Source: Methylococcaceae bacterium (GTDB taxonomy: Bacteria; Pseudomonadota; Gammaproteobacteria; Methylococcales; Methylomonadaceae). Taken from it: a stretch of DNA of 33,618 bases. The position numbers were made by a program, and so were the translations under genes. The stretch spans positions 1 through 33,618 of the forward strand of contig OMIH01000075.1 of assembly GCA_900299045.1 (NCBI GenBank). Reading direction: 5' to 3'. Shown here piece by piece: positions 24,759 to 33,618 of the stretch. Under the pieces are notes generated by a model. It made no database searches and had not been told where the DNA came from. It saw only the letters and a program-made list of their open reading frames with translations. Numbering within the stretch: the first letter of the stretch is position 1; the number at the start of each line of letters is the position of its first letter.

Positions 24759-25565
24759 ATGCGTTATTTAATTGTCGTGGTATTTCTCTTTTTTTCGATT
24801 TCAACCCTTTCCACTGCCGATGATTTTGGTAGTGGCATGGCGGCATATCAAAGTAAGGACTACAAAAAAGCCGTAAAACAATGGCTTATTGCCGCTAAAA
24901 AAGGGCATTCACTAGCCCAAGCAAATCTTGCGCTTATGTACGACAATGGACTTGGCATTCCTAAAGATGCAAAAGAAGCCGTTAAATGGTATTTACTTGC
25001 CGCACAACAAGGGCATGCGATTGCACAATCGAATTTGGGGTTTATGTACCAAAATGGGGAAGGTGTTAATCAAGATATCAATGAAGCGGTGAAATGGTAC
25101 ACACTCGCAGCACAGCAAGGCGTTGCCGCAGCCCAATATAATTTGGGACTACTCTACAGCAATGGACAAGGCGTAATGCAAGACTATCAACAAGCCATCG
25201 CATGGTATCATCTCGCAGCAGAGCAAGAGCACCCTCTTGCCCAATCAAATTTAGGCTTTATGTACGAAAAAGGTCAAGGTGTTCGTCAAAATAATAAAGA
25301 AGCCATGACATGGTATCGCCTTGCCGCAGAAAAAAATAATGCCCTCGCACAATACAACTTGGGGGTTATGTATGCGTATGGACAGGGCGCGGTGCAAGAT
25401 TACACCCATGCTTACGTTTGGTTTAATCTAAGTACCACTAACGGTTACACACCAGCAGCCGAATTGCGTGAAATCGCGTTAAGTAAGCTCTCACCAGATC
25501 AAATTGAAAAGGCACAAAAAATGTCACGCGAGTGCCTTAATTCAACCTATAGAAATTGTGAATAA
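24759..25565 (+). CDS. Secreted Sel1-repeat (TPR-like) protein
   Basis: This 268-residue protein has a Sec signal peptide (MRYLIVVVFLFFSISTLSTA before DDFGSG), followed by about six tandem 36-residue Sel1-like repeats. The repeat pattern is A-Q-x-N-L-G-x-M-Y-x-x-G-x-G-V-x-Q-D-x-x-x-A-x-x-W-Y; clear copies start near ANLALMYDNG, SNLGFMYQNG, YNLGLLYSNG, SNLGFMYEKG and YNLGVMYAYG. The last repeat is degenerate (AYVWFNLST) and a short C-terminal tail has two Cys. Sel1 proteins are periplasmic scaffolds for protein interactions; no partner can be named. The start is at 24759 rather than 24726 because it begins the signal peptide and has GAG about 8 nt upstream. Its stop is 8 nt from the convergent nadC. 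Confidence 0.9.
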   Translation: MRYLIVVVFLFFSISTLSTADDFGSGMAAYQSKDYKKAVKQWLIAAKKGHSLAQANLALMYDNGLGIPKDAKEAVKWYLLAAQQGHAIAQSNLGFMYQNGEGVNQDINEAVKWYTLAAQQGVAAAQYNLGLLYSNGQGVMQDYQQAIAWYHLAAEQEHPLAQSNLGFMYEKGQGVRQNNKEAMTWYRLAAEKNNALAQYNLGVMYAYGQGAVQDYTHAYVWFNLSTTNGYTPAAELREIALSKLSPDQIEKAQKMSRECLNSTYRNCE

Positions 25566-25573
25566 ACCCGAAA

Positions 25574-26398
25574 TTACAATTGAATCCGCAAAGATAAATC
25601 AATGGCGCGGACATTTTTTGTTAACGCGCCAATAGAAATATAGTCGACACCCGTTTGCGCAACCGCGCGAATTGTCGTTAAATCAATATTCCCCGATGCT
25701 TCAAGCTCTACTGCTCCAGCGACATAATCCACAGCCAACCGTAAATCATCCAAAGAAAAATTATCAAGCATAATACGATCAGGCGCGGCGTTGAGAGCCT
25801 CTTTTAGCTCAGTTAAATTTTCAACTTCAACCTCAACAGGCGCATCACTTTGTTTACGCGCTATTTTTACAGCGTTATCAATAGAGCCCGCTGCGAAAAT
25901 ATGATTTTCTTTGATAAGCACTCCATCAAATAAACCAATACGATGATTAAAACACCCACCGCAACGTACAGCATATTTTTGCGCTAAACGCAGACCTGGA
26001 ATTGTTTTTCGCGTGTCAAGCACTTTACACTGAGTGCCTTCCACTGCGTTTGCATATTCTCTTGCTAGTGTTGCTGTAGCCGACAACGTTTGCAATAAAT
26101 TCAATGCTGTTCGTTCAGCCGTTAAAATGCCACGCGCATTACCTTGGAGTGTACAAATTTTTGTATTACATGGCACTCTCTCACCTTCAAGTCTGTGCCA
26201 CTCGATTGAAATATGCTCATCTAAATATCGAAATACGGCATCAAACCAATCGCGCCCACACAACACCATCGACTCTCGTGTCAATAATTCTGCTGTCGCT
26301 TGTTGATTTGGCGAAATAATCGCCGCTGTAATATCGCCACTGCCCAGATCCTCATTTAAAAAAGGCGTAATATCGATACAATTTTGCGTATCTGTCAT
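25574..26398 (-). CDS. nadC: Nicotinate-nucleotide pyrophosphorylase (carboxylating)
   Basis: NadC (quinolinate phosphoribosyltransferase) makes nicotinate mononucleotide from quinolinate and PRPP in NAD synthesis. The 274-residue product contains NEDLGSGDITA (15-25), ERTALNLLQ (95-103), DTRKTIPGLR (128-137), KYAVRCGGCFNHR (141-153), LIKENH and EVEVENLTEL, the PRPP and quinolinate site residues. The start is 3 nt after the dynamin-like gene's stop. It is the last gene of the leftward dxs-mutS set and converges on the Sel1 gene with 8 nt between the stops. Confidence 0.96.
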   Translation of the reverse strand: MTDTQNCIDITPFLNEDLGSGDITAAIISPNQQATAELLTRESMVLCGRDWFDAVFRYLDEHISIEWHRLEGERVPCNTKICTLQGNARGILTAERTALNLLQTLSATATLAREYANAVEGTQCKVLDTRKTIPGLRLAQKYAVRCGGCFNHRIGLFDGVLIKENHIFAAGSIDNAVKIARKQSDAPVEVEVENLTELKEALNAAPDRIMLDNFSLDDLRLAVDYVAGAVELEASGNIDLTTIRAVAQTGVDYISIGALTKNVRAIDLSLRIQL

Positions 26399-26401
26399 CG
26401 T

Positions 26402-28741
26402 TTAAAACACATTACTGTAACTATTACGAACATCTTTCAACTCAATGGCAAGTTCACGACGTAACTGAAAATCGCGACGTGTATGTGCAATGTTATAAGG
26501 AATTAGTGGATTGCGTTCGTATTTGACAGCAGTGCGAATAATGCCAATCCACTGACGATCATTATCTTCCATCTCTTTAAATCGATTGCGAATACGCTCT
26601 AATTCCTGATTGCAATAAGTAATAAAACCTGCTGCATAGAACACACTGTTTTTTAAATAATCCTGCAGTGCGGCTAAATCGCCATTGATTTCATTCACCA
26701 CTTGATCAAAATTGCTCGGCTCAGGGGATCTTTCAATATCTTTTGCTGGTGGCGCCACGGCTTCTGATAAGACCGCATCAACCACTGCCTTTGCTGTATT
26801 GCGTGAGCGCCCTGCTGGAACAGTTTTATTGATGGTTGCCCACAAACCATAACGTAAATAATGCGTCAACCCGCCCTCTTGCTTCGCCTTATCCGTACCT
26901 TGATAAAACGCTTCTAGCGTTTTAATTTCAGCCGCACGTTCGCTAAGTAAACGATCTCGCGCTTGTAGTGGTTTTGCGATAAATGCTTCAACCGCAACAC
27001 GCCCAAAACGCAGAAATAACACTTGAAATCCGTGGCGAATACGGGCTTGCTCAATGCTTTCATCTAAATGAGAATGCAGTAAATTACGACGTACGTCCTC
27101 GGTTTCCCAAAGTAGTGTTTGTGTCTTGCTAACAATTTGATCAATTAACGCCTGTAGCGCTTGCGCGAGTTGATCGGTTAATTCCGTTTCAAATTTCTTC
27201 TGGATTTCACGAAACAATTCTTCACGAATTTTATAATTCCCTTCACGCGAATCCGGCATCGAGATTGTCCCACCTGCCGTATAAATACGTTTCAACTCAT
27301 CAGGTTGAGCCGTAATTAAATTGGAAAGTAGCGCTTCAATTTTTTGGTCATACGCTAAACGCAATGCCGCCAACTCTTCATGTTCAGCGCCCAATGCGTC
27401 AGCTTCTTTGCGCCCTTGAATGCTCTGCGCATACCACACATCAAAATCTTTCTTAATACGTTGCCATTCACGTCCCCACCATTGGTTAAACTCTTTGCCA
27501 AGCAAATCATCTTCTTGACGGTCATTTTCTGCGACCGTGCCATAAATTGGCTCAAGTTTCCCTAAAATATCTGTGGCTAATTGACGTGTATTGTGTACTA
27601 ACGAATCACAGCGTTTTTGCAAAACGCCTGAGCGTTCATTATCAATATAAAAATTCACAGCATCTTTTAGCGCATTCATGCCATCGGGAATGCCTAATTT
27701 TTTGAGTTTATTTTTATCATCGGCGCTTTTAGAACGTCGTTGCGTATCCTCAGTTGGAATGCCGAATTCAACTAAGTGCGACCGCGCACAAACGGGTAAT
27801 AATCTTCGCTCTGGCACTGAAGGCCAAAACGTTTTGTGTTTTGCTAATGTATCACGAAAATCAATTTGGTCGTCCATCGCATCGGCTTGTGTTAATACGA
27901 CAAACACTTTATCCGACACGCGCAAGCTAGGATCTTCCGCATCTGCCACCAATAACATCTCTTTTTCAGGTCCCGTAATTGACGGCTGTTTCATTTCTTT
28001 AGCGTAAATAATGGCATCACAATTACGCAAACGATCAATCGCTTGCTCTGCGTGCATTACAATGCCTGAATTAAACCCTGGAACATCATGGAAAATAATG
28101 TCACGATCACTACGCAGACGCACTGTTTTTAATTGAATACGTTTAATGGCAAGCGACTGAGCACGATTTTTAAAAATAGCCGATTGCAGTAAATCGCTAA
28201 TTTCACCAATATCTAAGAAACTTTGTTTAAACCCATTTTTGAGCTTAGTAAATTCATAAATGGCATTGAGATTTTTTTCTGTATCGTTGTAATCTTCTTG
28301 AATTTCTTTCTTTTCTTTATCACTAAGTAACTTTCCAGCTAATGCAAGTTGACGCTGTTGTTGCAATGTGCCAATTTCTTCTCGACTGTAATATTGAATG
28401 GAGAGCAGTTGATCTTGCTCGGTTTGTGCAGACCAAATTTCTGTACTCGTAAACGTACAACGCTCGCGTGCTGACGGTAAAATCTCTTGCCCAAGCCACG
28501 CATTGAGAAGCGCACTTTTACCTGCTTTTTCAAGTCCAATCACAGCAACTTCAAAACGATTTGCCCGTAAACGCTCAAGTTGACGATTTAGACGTGCGTG
28601 TTCAATTTCAAGTTTTTGCTGCATTTCAGGCGATATATCAACACCCGTTTTATTACTTAACGTAATAAGTTTATCTGATAACACCGAGGTTTTTTCTAAG
28701 CGCGTGAGTTGTTTTGCACAAGTTTCTAGCCAAGTTGCCAT
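26402..28741 (-). CDS. Dynamin-like large GTPase
   Basis: This 779-residue protein has an N-terminal GTPase domain of the dynamin superfamily: G1 GLEKAGKS (69-76), a G2 threonine in RCTFTSTEIW (about 98-100), G3 DVPG (219-222) and G4 TQAD (284-287). After about residue 390 the chain is almost wholly helical with heptad-like, charged stretches (about 400-610 and 690-760), as expected for a dynamin stalk. I see no strong membrane helix; the segment around residues 580-600 (LFLRFGRVAVEAFIAKPL) could be a paddle-like membrane contact. Bacterial dynamins often occur in pairs, but this one is alone. It sits 38 nt after the TlpA-like gene and 3 nt before nadC, with a GGAAA ribosome site. Membrane remodelling or stress/phage defence are possible roles; none is shown. 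Confidence 0.82.
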   Translation of the reverse strand: MATWLETCAKQLTRLEKTSVLSDKLITLSNKTGVDISPEMQQKLEIEHARLNRQLERLRANRFEVAVIGLEKAGKSALLNAWLGQEILPSARERCTFTSTEIWSAQTEQDQLLSIQYYSREEIGTLQQQRQLALAGKLLSDKEKKEIQEDYNDTEKNLNAIYEFTKLKNGFKQSFLDIGEISDLLQSAIFKNRAQSLAIKRIQLKTVRLRSDRDIIFHDVPGFNSGIVMHAEQAIDRLRNCDAIIYAKEMKQPSITGPEKEMLLVADAEDPSLRVSDKVFVVLTQADAMDDQIDFRDTLAKHKTFWPSVPERRLLPVCARSHLVEFGIPTEDTQRRSKSADDKNKLKKLGIPDGMNALKDAVNFYIDNERSGVLQKRCDSLVHNTRQLATDILGKLEPIYGTVAENDRQEDDLLGKEFNQWWGREWQRIKKDFDVWYAQSIQGRKEADALGAEHEELAALRLAYDQKIEALLSNLITAQPDELKRIYTAGGTISMPDSREGNYKIREELFREIQKKFETELTDQLAQALQALIDQIVSKTQTLLWETEDVRRNLLHSHLDESIEQARIRHGFQVLFLRFGRVAVEAFIAKPLQARDRLLSERAAEIKTLEAFYQGTDKAKQEGGLTHYLRYGLWATINKTVPAGRSRNTAKAVVDAVLSEAVAPPAKDIERSPEPSNFDQVVNEINGDLAALQDYLKNSVFYAAGFITYCNQELERIRNRFKEMEDNDRQWIGIIRTAVKYERNPLIPYNIAHTRRDFQLRRELAIELKDVRNSYSNVF

Positions 28742-28779
28742 ATTGTTTCCAATTAAAATTAAGTGTTAATAATGTGATA

Positions 28780-29298
28780 TCAAAGCAAAGGTTCAACCAC
28801 GGAATTTAATTCGCTTGCTGACAATTCCCCCATGTGTCGATAAATAATTATCCCTGCAGAATTTACCACAACCGTATAAGGAATTGCACCCATGATATTG
28901 CCCAATTTTTTTGCTAAAGCAAAACCCGCCCAGTCCCCTGCAATCAGTAGAGGATAATTCACGTCTGTTTCTTCCTGAAACGCGTTGACTGCCGCCAAAT
29001 CATCAAGCGCAATCCCCACAAACTGTACTTTTTCAACGCCATACCGAGATTGCAGCGCCATAAAAGCGGGAATTTCTTTTAAACATGACGGACACCATGT
29101 CGCCCAAAAATTGAGTACCATTATTTTACCTTGCCATTCATTTGAGGTACGAAGCCTAGTGGTGCTATCTGGAAACGAAAATTCAGTGAGTAATTGAGGC
29201 TCTTTATCCATTTGCCATTGCATATACATGCGCACGCCCATACCGGCAGTCAACGCAAGCAATCCAATAATCACTATCCACTGAATTGTTTTCATCAC
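28780..29298 (-). CDS. TlpA/ResA-like membrane-anchored thioredoxin
   Basis: This 172-residue protein has an uncleaved N-terminal membrane anchor (about 5-25, IQWIVIIGLLALTAGMGV), followed by a periplasmic thioredoxin fold. The active site is WATWCPSC (C69, C72), and the cis-proline is in GAIPYTVVV. This is the TlpA/ResA-type family of thiol reductants used in cytochrome c and other extracytoplasmic disulfide chemistry. The ATG begins 1 nt after the mutS stop, so it is co-transcribed with mutS, a functionally unrelated gene. Its specific client cannot be deduced. Confidence 0.9.
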   Translation of the reverse strand: MMKTIQWIVIIGLLALTAGMGVRMYMQWQMDKEPQLLTEFSFPDSTTRLRTSNEWQGKIMVLNFWATWCPSCLKEIPAFMALQSRYGVEKVQFVGIALDDLAAVNAFQEETDVNYPLLIAGDWAGFALAKKLGNIMGAIPYTVVVNSAGIIIYRHMGELSASELNSVVEPLL

Positions 29299-29299
29299 A

Positions 29300-31858
29300 C
29301 TAAACCAGCTGCTTTAAGCGATATACCAATTCCAGTGCTTGCTTGGGCGATAAATCATCAGCCCGCACATCTTCAAGCAAGGCAAGTACGGGGTTCTCAG
29401 CCTGTGAAACAAATAAATCAATTTGATCTGAGCCACGCTTAACCTGTTGTTCACTGTATGCGTGCATTTCAAGCTCACCTAATTTTGTTTTCGCTTTTTC
29501 AATAACACAGCGTGGAACACCTGCAAGCGACGCGACTTGTAAACCGTAGCTCTGACTCGCTGGCCCTTCTTTAACAGCGTGTAAAAAAATAATGGTATCG
29601 CCATGCTCAACAGCATCTAAATGCACATTATGAATACTGCGATGCTGATCTGAAAGTGCTGTTAACTCAAAATAATGCGTTGCAAATAAGGTATAAGCCT
29701 TCGTTTCTTTCGCTAGATAATCCGCGCACGCCCATGCTAAAGATAAACCATCAAAAGTGCTAGTTCCGCGACCAATTTCATCAATTAAAATCAAACTTTT
29801 GGCTGTGGCGTTATGCAGAATATTTGCCGTTTCAGCCATTTCCACCATAAAAGTTGAACGACCACTACTCAAATCATCTGACGCACCAATACGCGTGAAA
29901 ATTTTATCGATTTCACCACAAATAAAATTTTTGGCGGGCACATAACAACCAATATGCGCCATCAGCACCATTAAAGCGGTTTGACGCATAAACGTACTTT
30001 TCCCGCCTGCATTAGGTCCCGTAACAATTAACATACGGCGCTGTGAAGAAAACACGAGATCATTGGGTACAAATGGCGTTTTGGCTATTTGTTCAACCAC
30101 TAAATGACGTCCACCTTCAATATGAATACCTGCTTTCTCTGTTAAGATTGGCTGCGTTAAATTTAAGGCTTCAGCGCGTTGCGCAAAACAACTCAACACA
30201 TCCAGTTCAGCGAGTGCATCAGCACATTTTTGAAGTGATGGAACGGAAAGCGCCACAATATCGAGCAATTGTTCATAGAGAAATTTCTCAAAGGTTAACG
30301 CTTTTTCACGCGCACTAAGCACTTTGTCTTCAAATACTTTGAGCTCTTGAGTGATGTAGCGCTCTGCACCTTTTAGCGTTTGTTTGCGTCGATAATGCGC
30401 GGGGATTTTTTCTGCGTGTAAATGTGAAATTTCAATATAATAGCCATGAATACGATTGTAGCTAACTTTTAACGTATTAATCCCTGTTGCCGTGCGCTCG
30501 CGTTGCTCCATATCGAGTAAAAATTGATCCGCGTTTTGGCTTAAATTGCGTAGTTCATCAAGTTCTTGATGATAACCACTTGCAATAACACCCCCATCTC
30601 GAATTAATACAGGTGGATTATCAATGACTGCACGATACAATAATTCAACCGTATCAGGTTGCAAATGAATATCGTGACTTAATGTTAATAACTGTGGGTT
30701 ATCTTGTGCTGATAGAAGTTGCTGCAAGGCAGGCAACGCTGCAAGACTGTCACGCAAAACAATAAGATCTCTTGGACGCGCGGTTTTGATTGCAATACGC
30801 GAGCTAATTCGCTCAATATCACCAATATGGCGTAATCGATTTTGTATTTCTTGGTAAAGGCGAAGATGAAGCAAGCTTTCAATGCTGGCATAACGATGTG
30901 TTAAAACCGAGTGATTGCGCAAGGGGCGATTTAGCCAACGACGTAAACAACGCCCGCCCATCGCTGTCACGGTACTATCAAGCACACCAAAAAGGGTATA
31001 TTTCATCTCTCCTGAAGGATGCGTATCCAGCTCTAAATTTCGTCGACTAGCCGCATCAAGTAAAATACAATCCTCACTGCTTTCCACACGAATCCCTTGA
31101 ATGTGCGGTAATGCACTTTGCTGCGTATCTTTGATGTATTGCAGTAATGCACCCGCTGCCGCAACCGCAATACGCAATTGCTCACAACCAAAACCCGTTA
31201 AATCGGTTGCTTTGAATTGCGCTAGTAAACGCTCACGCGCACTATCAGCTTCAAAATGCCATGCAGGGCGACGACATAACCCATGACGTTGCTTAAGCAC
31301 TTGCGACAGTGCAAAATCTTCACTAAACAATAACTCCGCTGGATTTAATCGCGCCACTTCGTTAATTAGCGCATCTTCACTATCTACTTGCTGAAGCAAA
31401 AAACGCCCACTCGTTACATCTAAACTCGCTATACCGTATTGCCCCTTAAGCCAACAAATGGCAACAAGTAAATTGTCTTGGTGCTCATCTAGTAATGCAT
31501 CATCGGTTACTGTTGCAGGCGTCACAATACGCACTACTTTCCGCTCAACGGGTCCCTTGCTCGTTGCAGGATCGCCAATTTGCTCACACAATGCAACAGA
31601 CTCTCCCTCCCTTAAAAGCTTCGCAATATACCCCTCAGCCGCATGGTGCGGAACGCCGGCCATTGCAATAGGCTCACCGTTTGATTGCCCTCGACTCGTC
31701 AGCGTAATATTGAGTAGTTGAGCGGCTTTTTTTGCATCATCAAAAAATAACTCATAAAAATCGCCCATACGATAAAACACGAGCGTATCGGGATGCTCGG
31801 CTTTGACGCGTAAATACTGCTGCATCATAGGGGTATGGGCTTTTTCTTGTATCATCAT
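29300..31858 (-). CDS. mutS: DNA mismatch repair protein MutS
   Basis: MutS recognises mismatches and recruits MutL. The 852-residue product is the usual length (E. coli 853). The mismatch-contact motif is RMGDFYELF, with F34 and E36. The connector, lever and clamp domains follow, then the ABC-type ATPase: Walker A GPNAGGKS (614-621), the signature region [14 protein letters not shown], Walker [16 protein letters not shown] and [10 protein letters not shown]. The C-terminal helix-turn-helix/tetramer region is present. The ATG directly abuts the dxs stop (TAA then ATG). Confidence 0.98.
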   Translation of the reverse strand: MMIQEKAHTPMMQQYLRVKAEHPDTLVFYRMGDFYELFFDDAKKAAQLLNITLTSRGQSNGEPIAMAGVPHHAAEGYIAKLLREGESVALCEQIGDPATSKGPVERKVVRIVTPATVTDDALLDEHQDNLLVAICWLKGQYGIASLDVTSGRFLLQQVDSEDALINEVARLNPAELLFSEDFALSQVLKQRHGLCRRPAWHFEADSARERLLAQFKATDLTGFGCEQLRIAVAAAGALLQYIKDTQQSALPHIQGIRVESSEDCILLDAASRRNLELDTHPSGEMKYTLFGVLDSTVTAMGGRCLRRWLNRPLRNHSVLTHRYASIESLLHLRLYQEIQNRLRHIGDIERISSRIAIKTARPRDLIVLRDSLAALPALQQLLSAQDNPQLLTLSHDIHLQPDTVELLYRAVIDNPPVLIRDGGVIASGYHQELDELRNLSQNADQFLLDMEQRERTATGINTLKVSYNRIHGYYIEISHLHAEKIPAHYRRKQTLKGAERYITQELKVFEDKVLSAREKALTFEKFLYEQLLDIVALSVPSLQKCADALAELDVLSCFAQRAEALNLTQPILTEKAGIHIEGGRHLVVEQIAKTPFVPNDLVFSSQRRMLIVTGPNAGGKSTFMRQTALMVLMAHIGCYVPAKNFICGEIDKIFTRIGASDDLSSGRSTFMVEMAETANILHNATAKSLILIDEIGRGTSTFDGLSLAWACADYLAKETKAYTLFATHYFELTALSDQHRSIHNVHLDAVEHGDTIIFLHAVKEGPASQSYGLQVASLAGVPRCVIEKAKTKLGELEMHAYSEQQVKRGSDQIDLFVSQAENPVLALLEDVRADDLSPKQALELVYRLKQLV

Positions 31859-33591
31859 TTATGCGCAAAAGGCTTCAACACTTGCCAGAATACCTTGCGT
31901 ATCAAGACCGCATTGCGCTAAACATTCTTCGCGCGTACCTTGTTCAACAAAATAATCGGGCAATCCAAGATTCAAAACAGGCATTAAAATCTTATTTGCT
32001 TGCAGAAAATCATTGACAGCGCTCCCTACCCCTCCTGCCAAGACATTTTCTTCTACGGTGACAAACACATCGTATGTTTTTGCCAACTCTAAGAGCAACG
32101 CCTCATCAAGGGGTTTAATAAAACGCATATTCACAACCGTTGCGGCAAGTTGTTTACCAACAGTCAATGCAGGAATGACCATGCTACCCCACGCTAAAAA
32201 AGCAATTCGGCTGCCTGTGTGTACAATACTGGCTTTACCTATTTCCAGCGATGTCAACGCGCTATCAACGGCACTACCCGCACCTTTACCGCGTGGGTAA
32301 CGAACAGCCGCAGGCCCGTTATATAAAAAGCCCGTCGTCAACATTTGACGGCATTCATTTTCATCAGCAGGTGCCATTAACACCATATTGGGAATGCAGC
32401 GCAAAAAACTATAATCAAAACTTCCCGCATGTGTTGGTCCATCAGGTCCAACTAATCCAGCGCGATCCAGAGCAAAGAGAACATCTAAATTTTGCAGTGC
32501 AACATCATGAATCAGTTGATCATACGCACGTTGTAGGAAAGTAGAATAAATTGCTACAACAGGCTTTGCCCCCTCACACGCATGACCAGCAGCAAGCGTC
32601 ACAGCGTGTTGCTCGGCAATGGCGACATCAAAATAGCGCTCGGGAAATTGCTCAGAAAACTTTACAAGACCTGATCCCTCACGCATAGCAGGTGTGATAC
32701 CAAGTAAACGTGAATCTTTCGCTGCCATATCACAAAGCCATTGCCCAAACACTTCCGTGTAGGTTGGATGTGATGGTGGCGCTTTGGGCAGGTAATCGAG
32801 TTTATGATCAAAAGCGGGGACACCGTGATACCCAAGCGGGTCTTTTTCAGCAGGGGCGTAACCTTTCCCTTTTTTCGTCACGACATGTAAAAAACGAGGA
32901 CCTGAAATATGCTTCAAATTTTCCAGCGTGGATACGAGCATATCAATATCATGTCCATCAATAGGACCGATGTAGTTAAACCCTACTTCTTCAAATAGTG
33001 TTCCCGGTACCACCATGCCTTTGATATGCTCTTCCGTGCGTCTTGCCAGCTCCCACACCGTGGGCATTTTGCTAAGTACTTTTTTACTTTCTTCGCGCAT
33101 AGACGAATAAAGACGACTCGATAAAATTTTTGTCAAATAATTACTCATCGCCCCAACAGGCGGTGAGATAGACATATCATTGTCATTTAAAATAACAAGT
33201 AAATTGGCATCAATAGCCCCCGCATGATTCATTGCCTCATACGCCATGCCCCCCGTAATACTACCATCGCCAATAATGGCAACCATTTGGCGATCCTCCC
33301 CTTTCAAACCCGCCGCAATAGCCATTCCTAGCGCAGCGCTAATCGATGTACTTGAATGACCCACACCAAACGCATCGTGCTCACTTTCACTTCGCGTGGG
33401 AAAGGCTGATACACCGTCTTTTGAGCGAATAGTGGTCATACGGGATTTACGACCTGTCAAAATTTTGTGAGGATAAGCTTGATGCCCAACATCCCAAACC
33501 AACTTGTCGCTTGGCGTATCAAAAACATAATGCAACGCAACTGTCAGCTCAACCGTACCCAAACCTGCCGCAAAATGCCCGCCTGATACAC
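31859..33591 (-). CDS. dxs: 1-deoxy-D-xylulose-5-phosphate synthase, N-terminus missing at contig end
   Basis: Dxs is the thiamine diphosphate enzyme that makes DXP from pyruvate and glyceraldehyde 3-phosphate, the first step of the MEP isoprenoid pathway. The visible part, about 577 residues, begins [17 protein letters not shown], which corresponds to roughly residue 45-50 of E. coli Dxs, so about 45 N-terminal residues are lost. Conserved parts are [31 protein letters not shown], the ThDP motif [27 protein letters not shown], the catalytic glutamate in [12 protein letters not shown] and [17 protein letters not shown] at 33562 is internal and is not the true start. The frame runs to about 33591, where adapter sequence replaces the gene. 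Confidence 0.96.
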
Positions 33592-33618
33592 CTGTCTCTT
33601 ATACACATCTGACGCTGC
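33592..33618. other. Nextera transposase adapter sequence (assembly artefact)
   Basis: The last 27 bases start with CTGTCTCTTATACACATCT, the reverse complement of the 19-bp Tn5 mosaic end used in tagmentation libraries, and continue with GACGCTGC, the read-2 adapter. This is not genomic DNA. It replaces the 5' end of dxs. Confidence 0.97.

Noticed and set aside
27678-28007. A 109-codon plus-strand frame within the dynamin-like gene
   Set aside because: It is antisense to a gene with clear G motifs and has no ribosome site or recognisable domain.
33592-33618. A Tn5-like transposon end inserted in dxs
   Set aside because: The mosaic end continues directly into the read-2 adapter, so it is a library artefact.
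1-33618. CRISPR arrays, tRNA or rRNA genes, insertion sequences, prophage
   Set aside because: I found no regularly spaced repeats, no tRNA-like cloverleaf in any gap, and no transposase, integrase or phage structural proteins; gaps between genes are all under about 190 bases.

Overview
The window looks like a chromosomal segment of an AT-rich gammaproteobacterium with an LPS-containing outer membrane. The evidence is the gene order rpsF-rpsR-DUF2232-rplI, the block miaB-ybeZ-ybeY-corC, waaA/kdtA, gammaproteobacterial-type MutS and Dxs, a Tat-exported multicopper oxidase and outer-membrane DUF2490. A sulfur-oxidising Thiotrichales/Beggiatoa-like lineage is a guess from the SulP plus hydrogenase-4-like operon and cannot be proven here. 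The window is very probably a whole assembly contig. Its last 27 bases are the Nextera transposase adapter, so dxs is cut there, and hsdR is cut at the left edge.

Layout, left to right. (1) 2-1240 (+): 3' part of a type I restriction gene, hsdR, followed by two intrinsic terminators. (2) 10979 down to 1430 (-): a tightly packed eight-gene operon, sulP-hyfB-hyfC-hyfE-hyfF-hyfG-hyfI-DUF2490. It encodes a membrane complex related to hydrogenase 4 and complex I whose large subunit has lost the Ni-binding cysteine pairs, headed by a SulP anion transporter and ending in an outer-membrane protein. This is the most interesting system in the window. (3) 11169-12347 (+): bioF, converging on and overlapping moaA. 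(4) 14968 down to 12313 (-): a Met-rich multicopper oxidase followed by moaA. (5) 23298 down to 15073 (-): a ten-gene same-strand run, rpsF, rpsR, DUF2232, rplI, kdtA, miaB, ybeZ, ybeY, corC and a PerM/AI-2E-family permease. (6) 24645 down to 23437 (-): dapC. (7) 24759-25565 (+): a secreted Sel1-repeat protein. (8) >33591 down to 25574 (-): dxs, mutS, a TlpA-like thioredoxin, a solitary dynamin-like GTPase and nadC.

Almost everything runs leftward. The two internal rightward genes (bioF, Sel1) each end against a leftward gene with no room for a terminator, and each has a hairpin just upstream of its own start that could stop leftward read-through. There are no tRNAs, rRNAs, CRISPR arrays, insertion sequences or prophage genes, and no gene-free stretch longer than about 190 bases.

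Functionally, most genes are housekeeping: translation (S6, S18, L9), tRNA and rRNA maturation (MiaB, YbeY, YbeZ), LPS core start (KdtA), isoprenoid, NAD, lysine, biotin and molybdopterin biosynthesis, and mismatch repair. The accessory or unusual parts are the SulP/Ehr-like operon, the dynamin-like GTPase, the Met-rich copper oxidase and the restriction gene.
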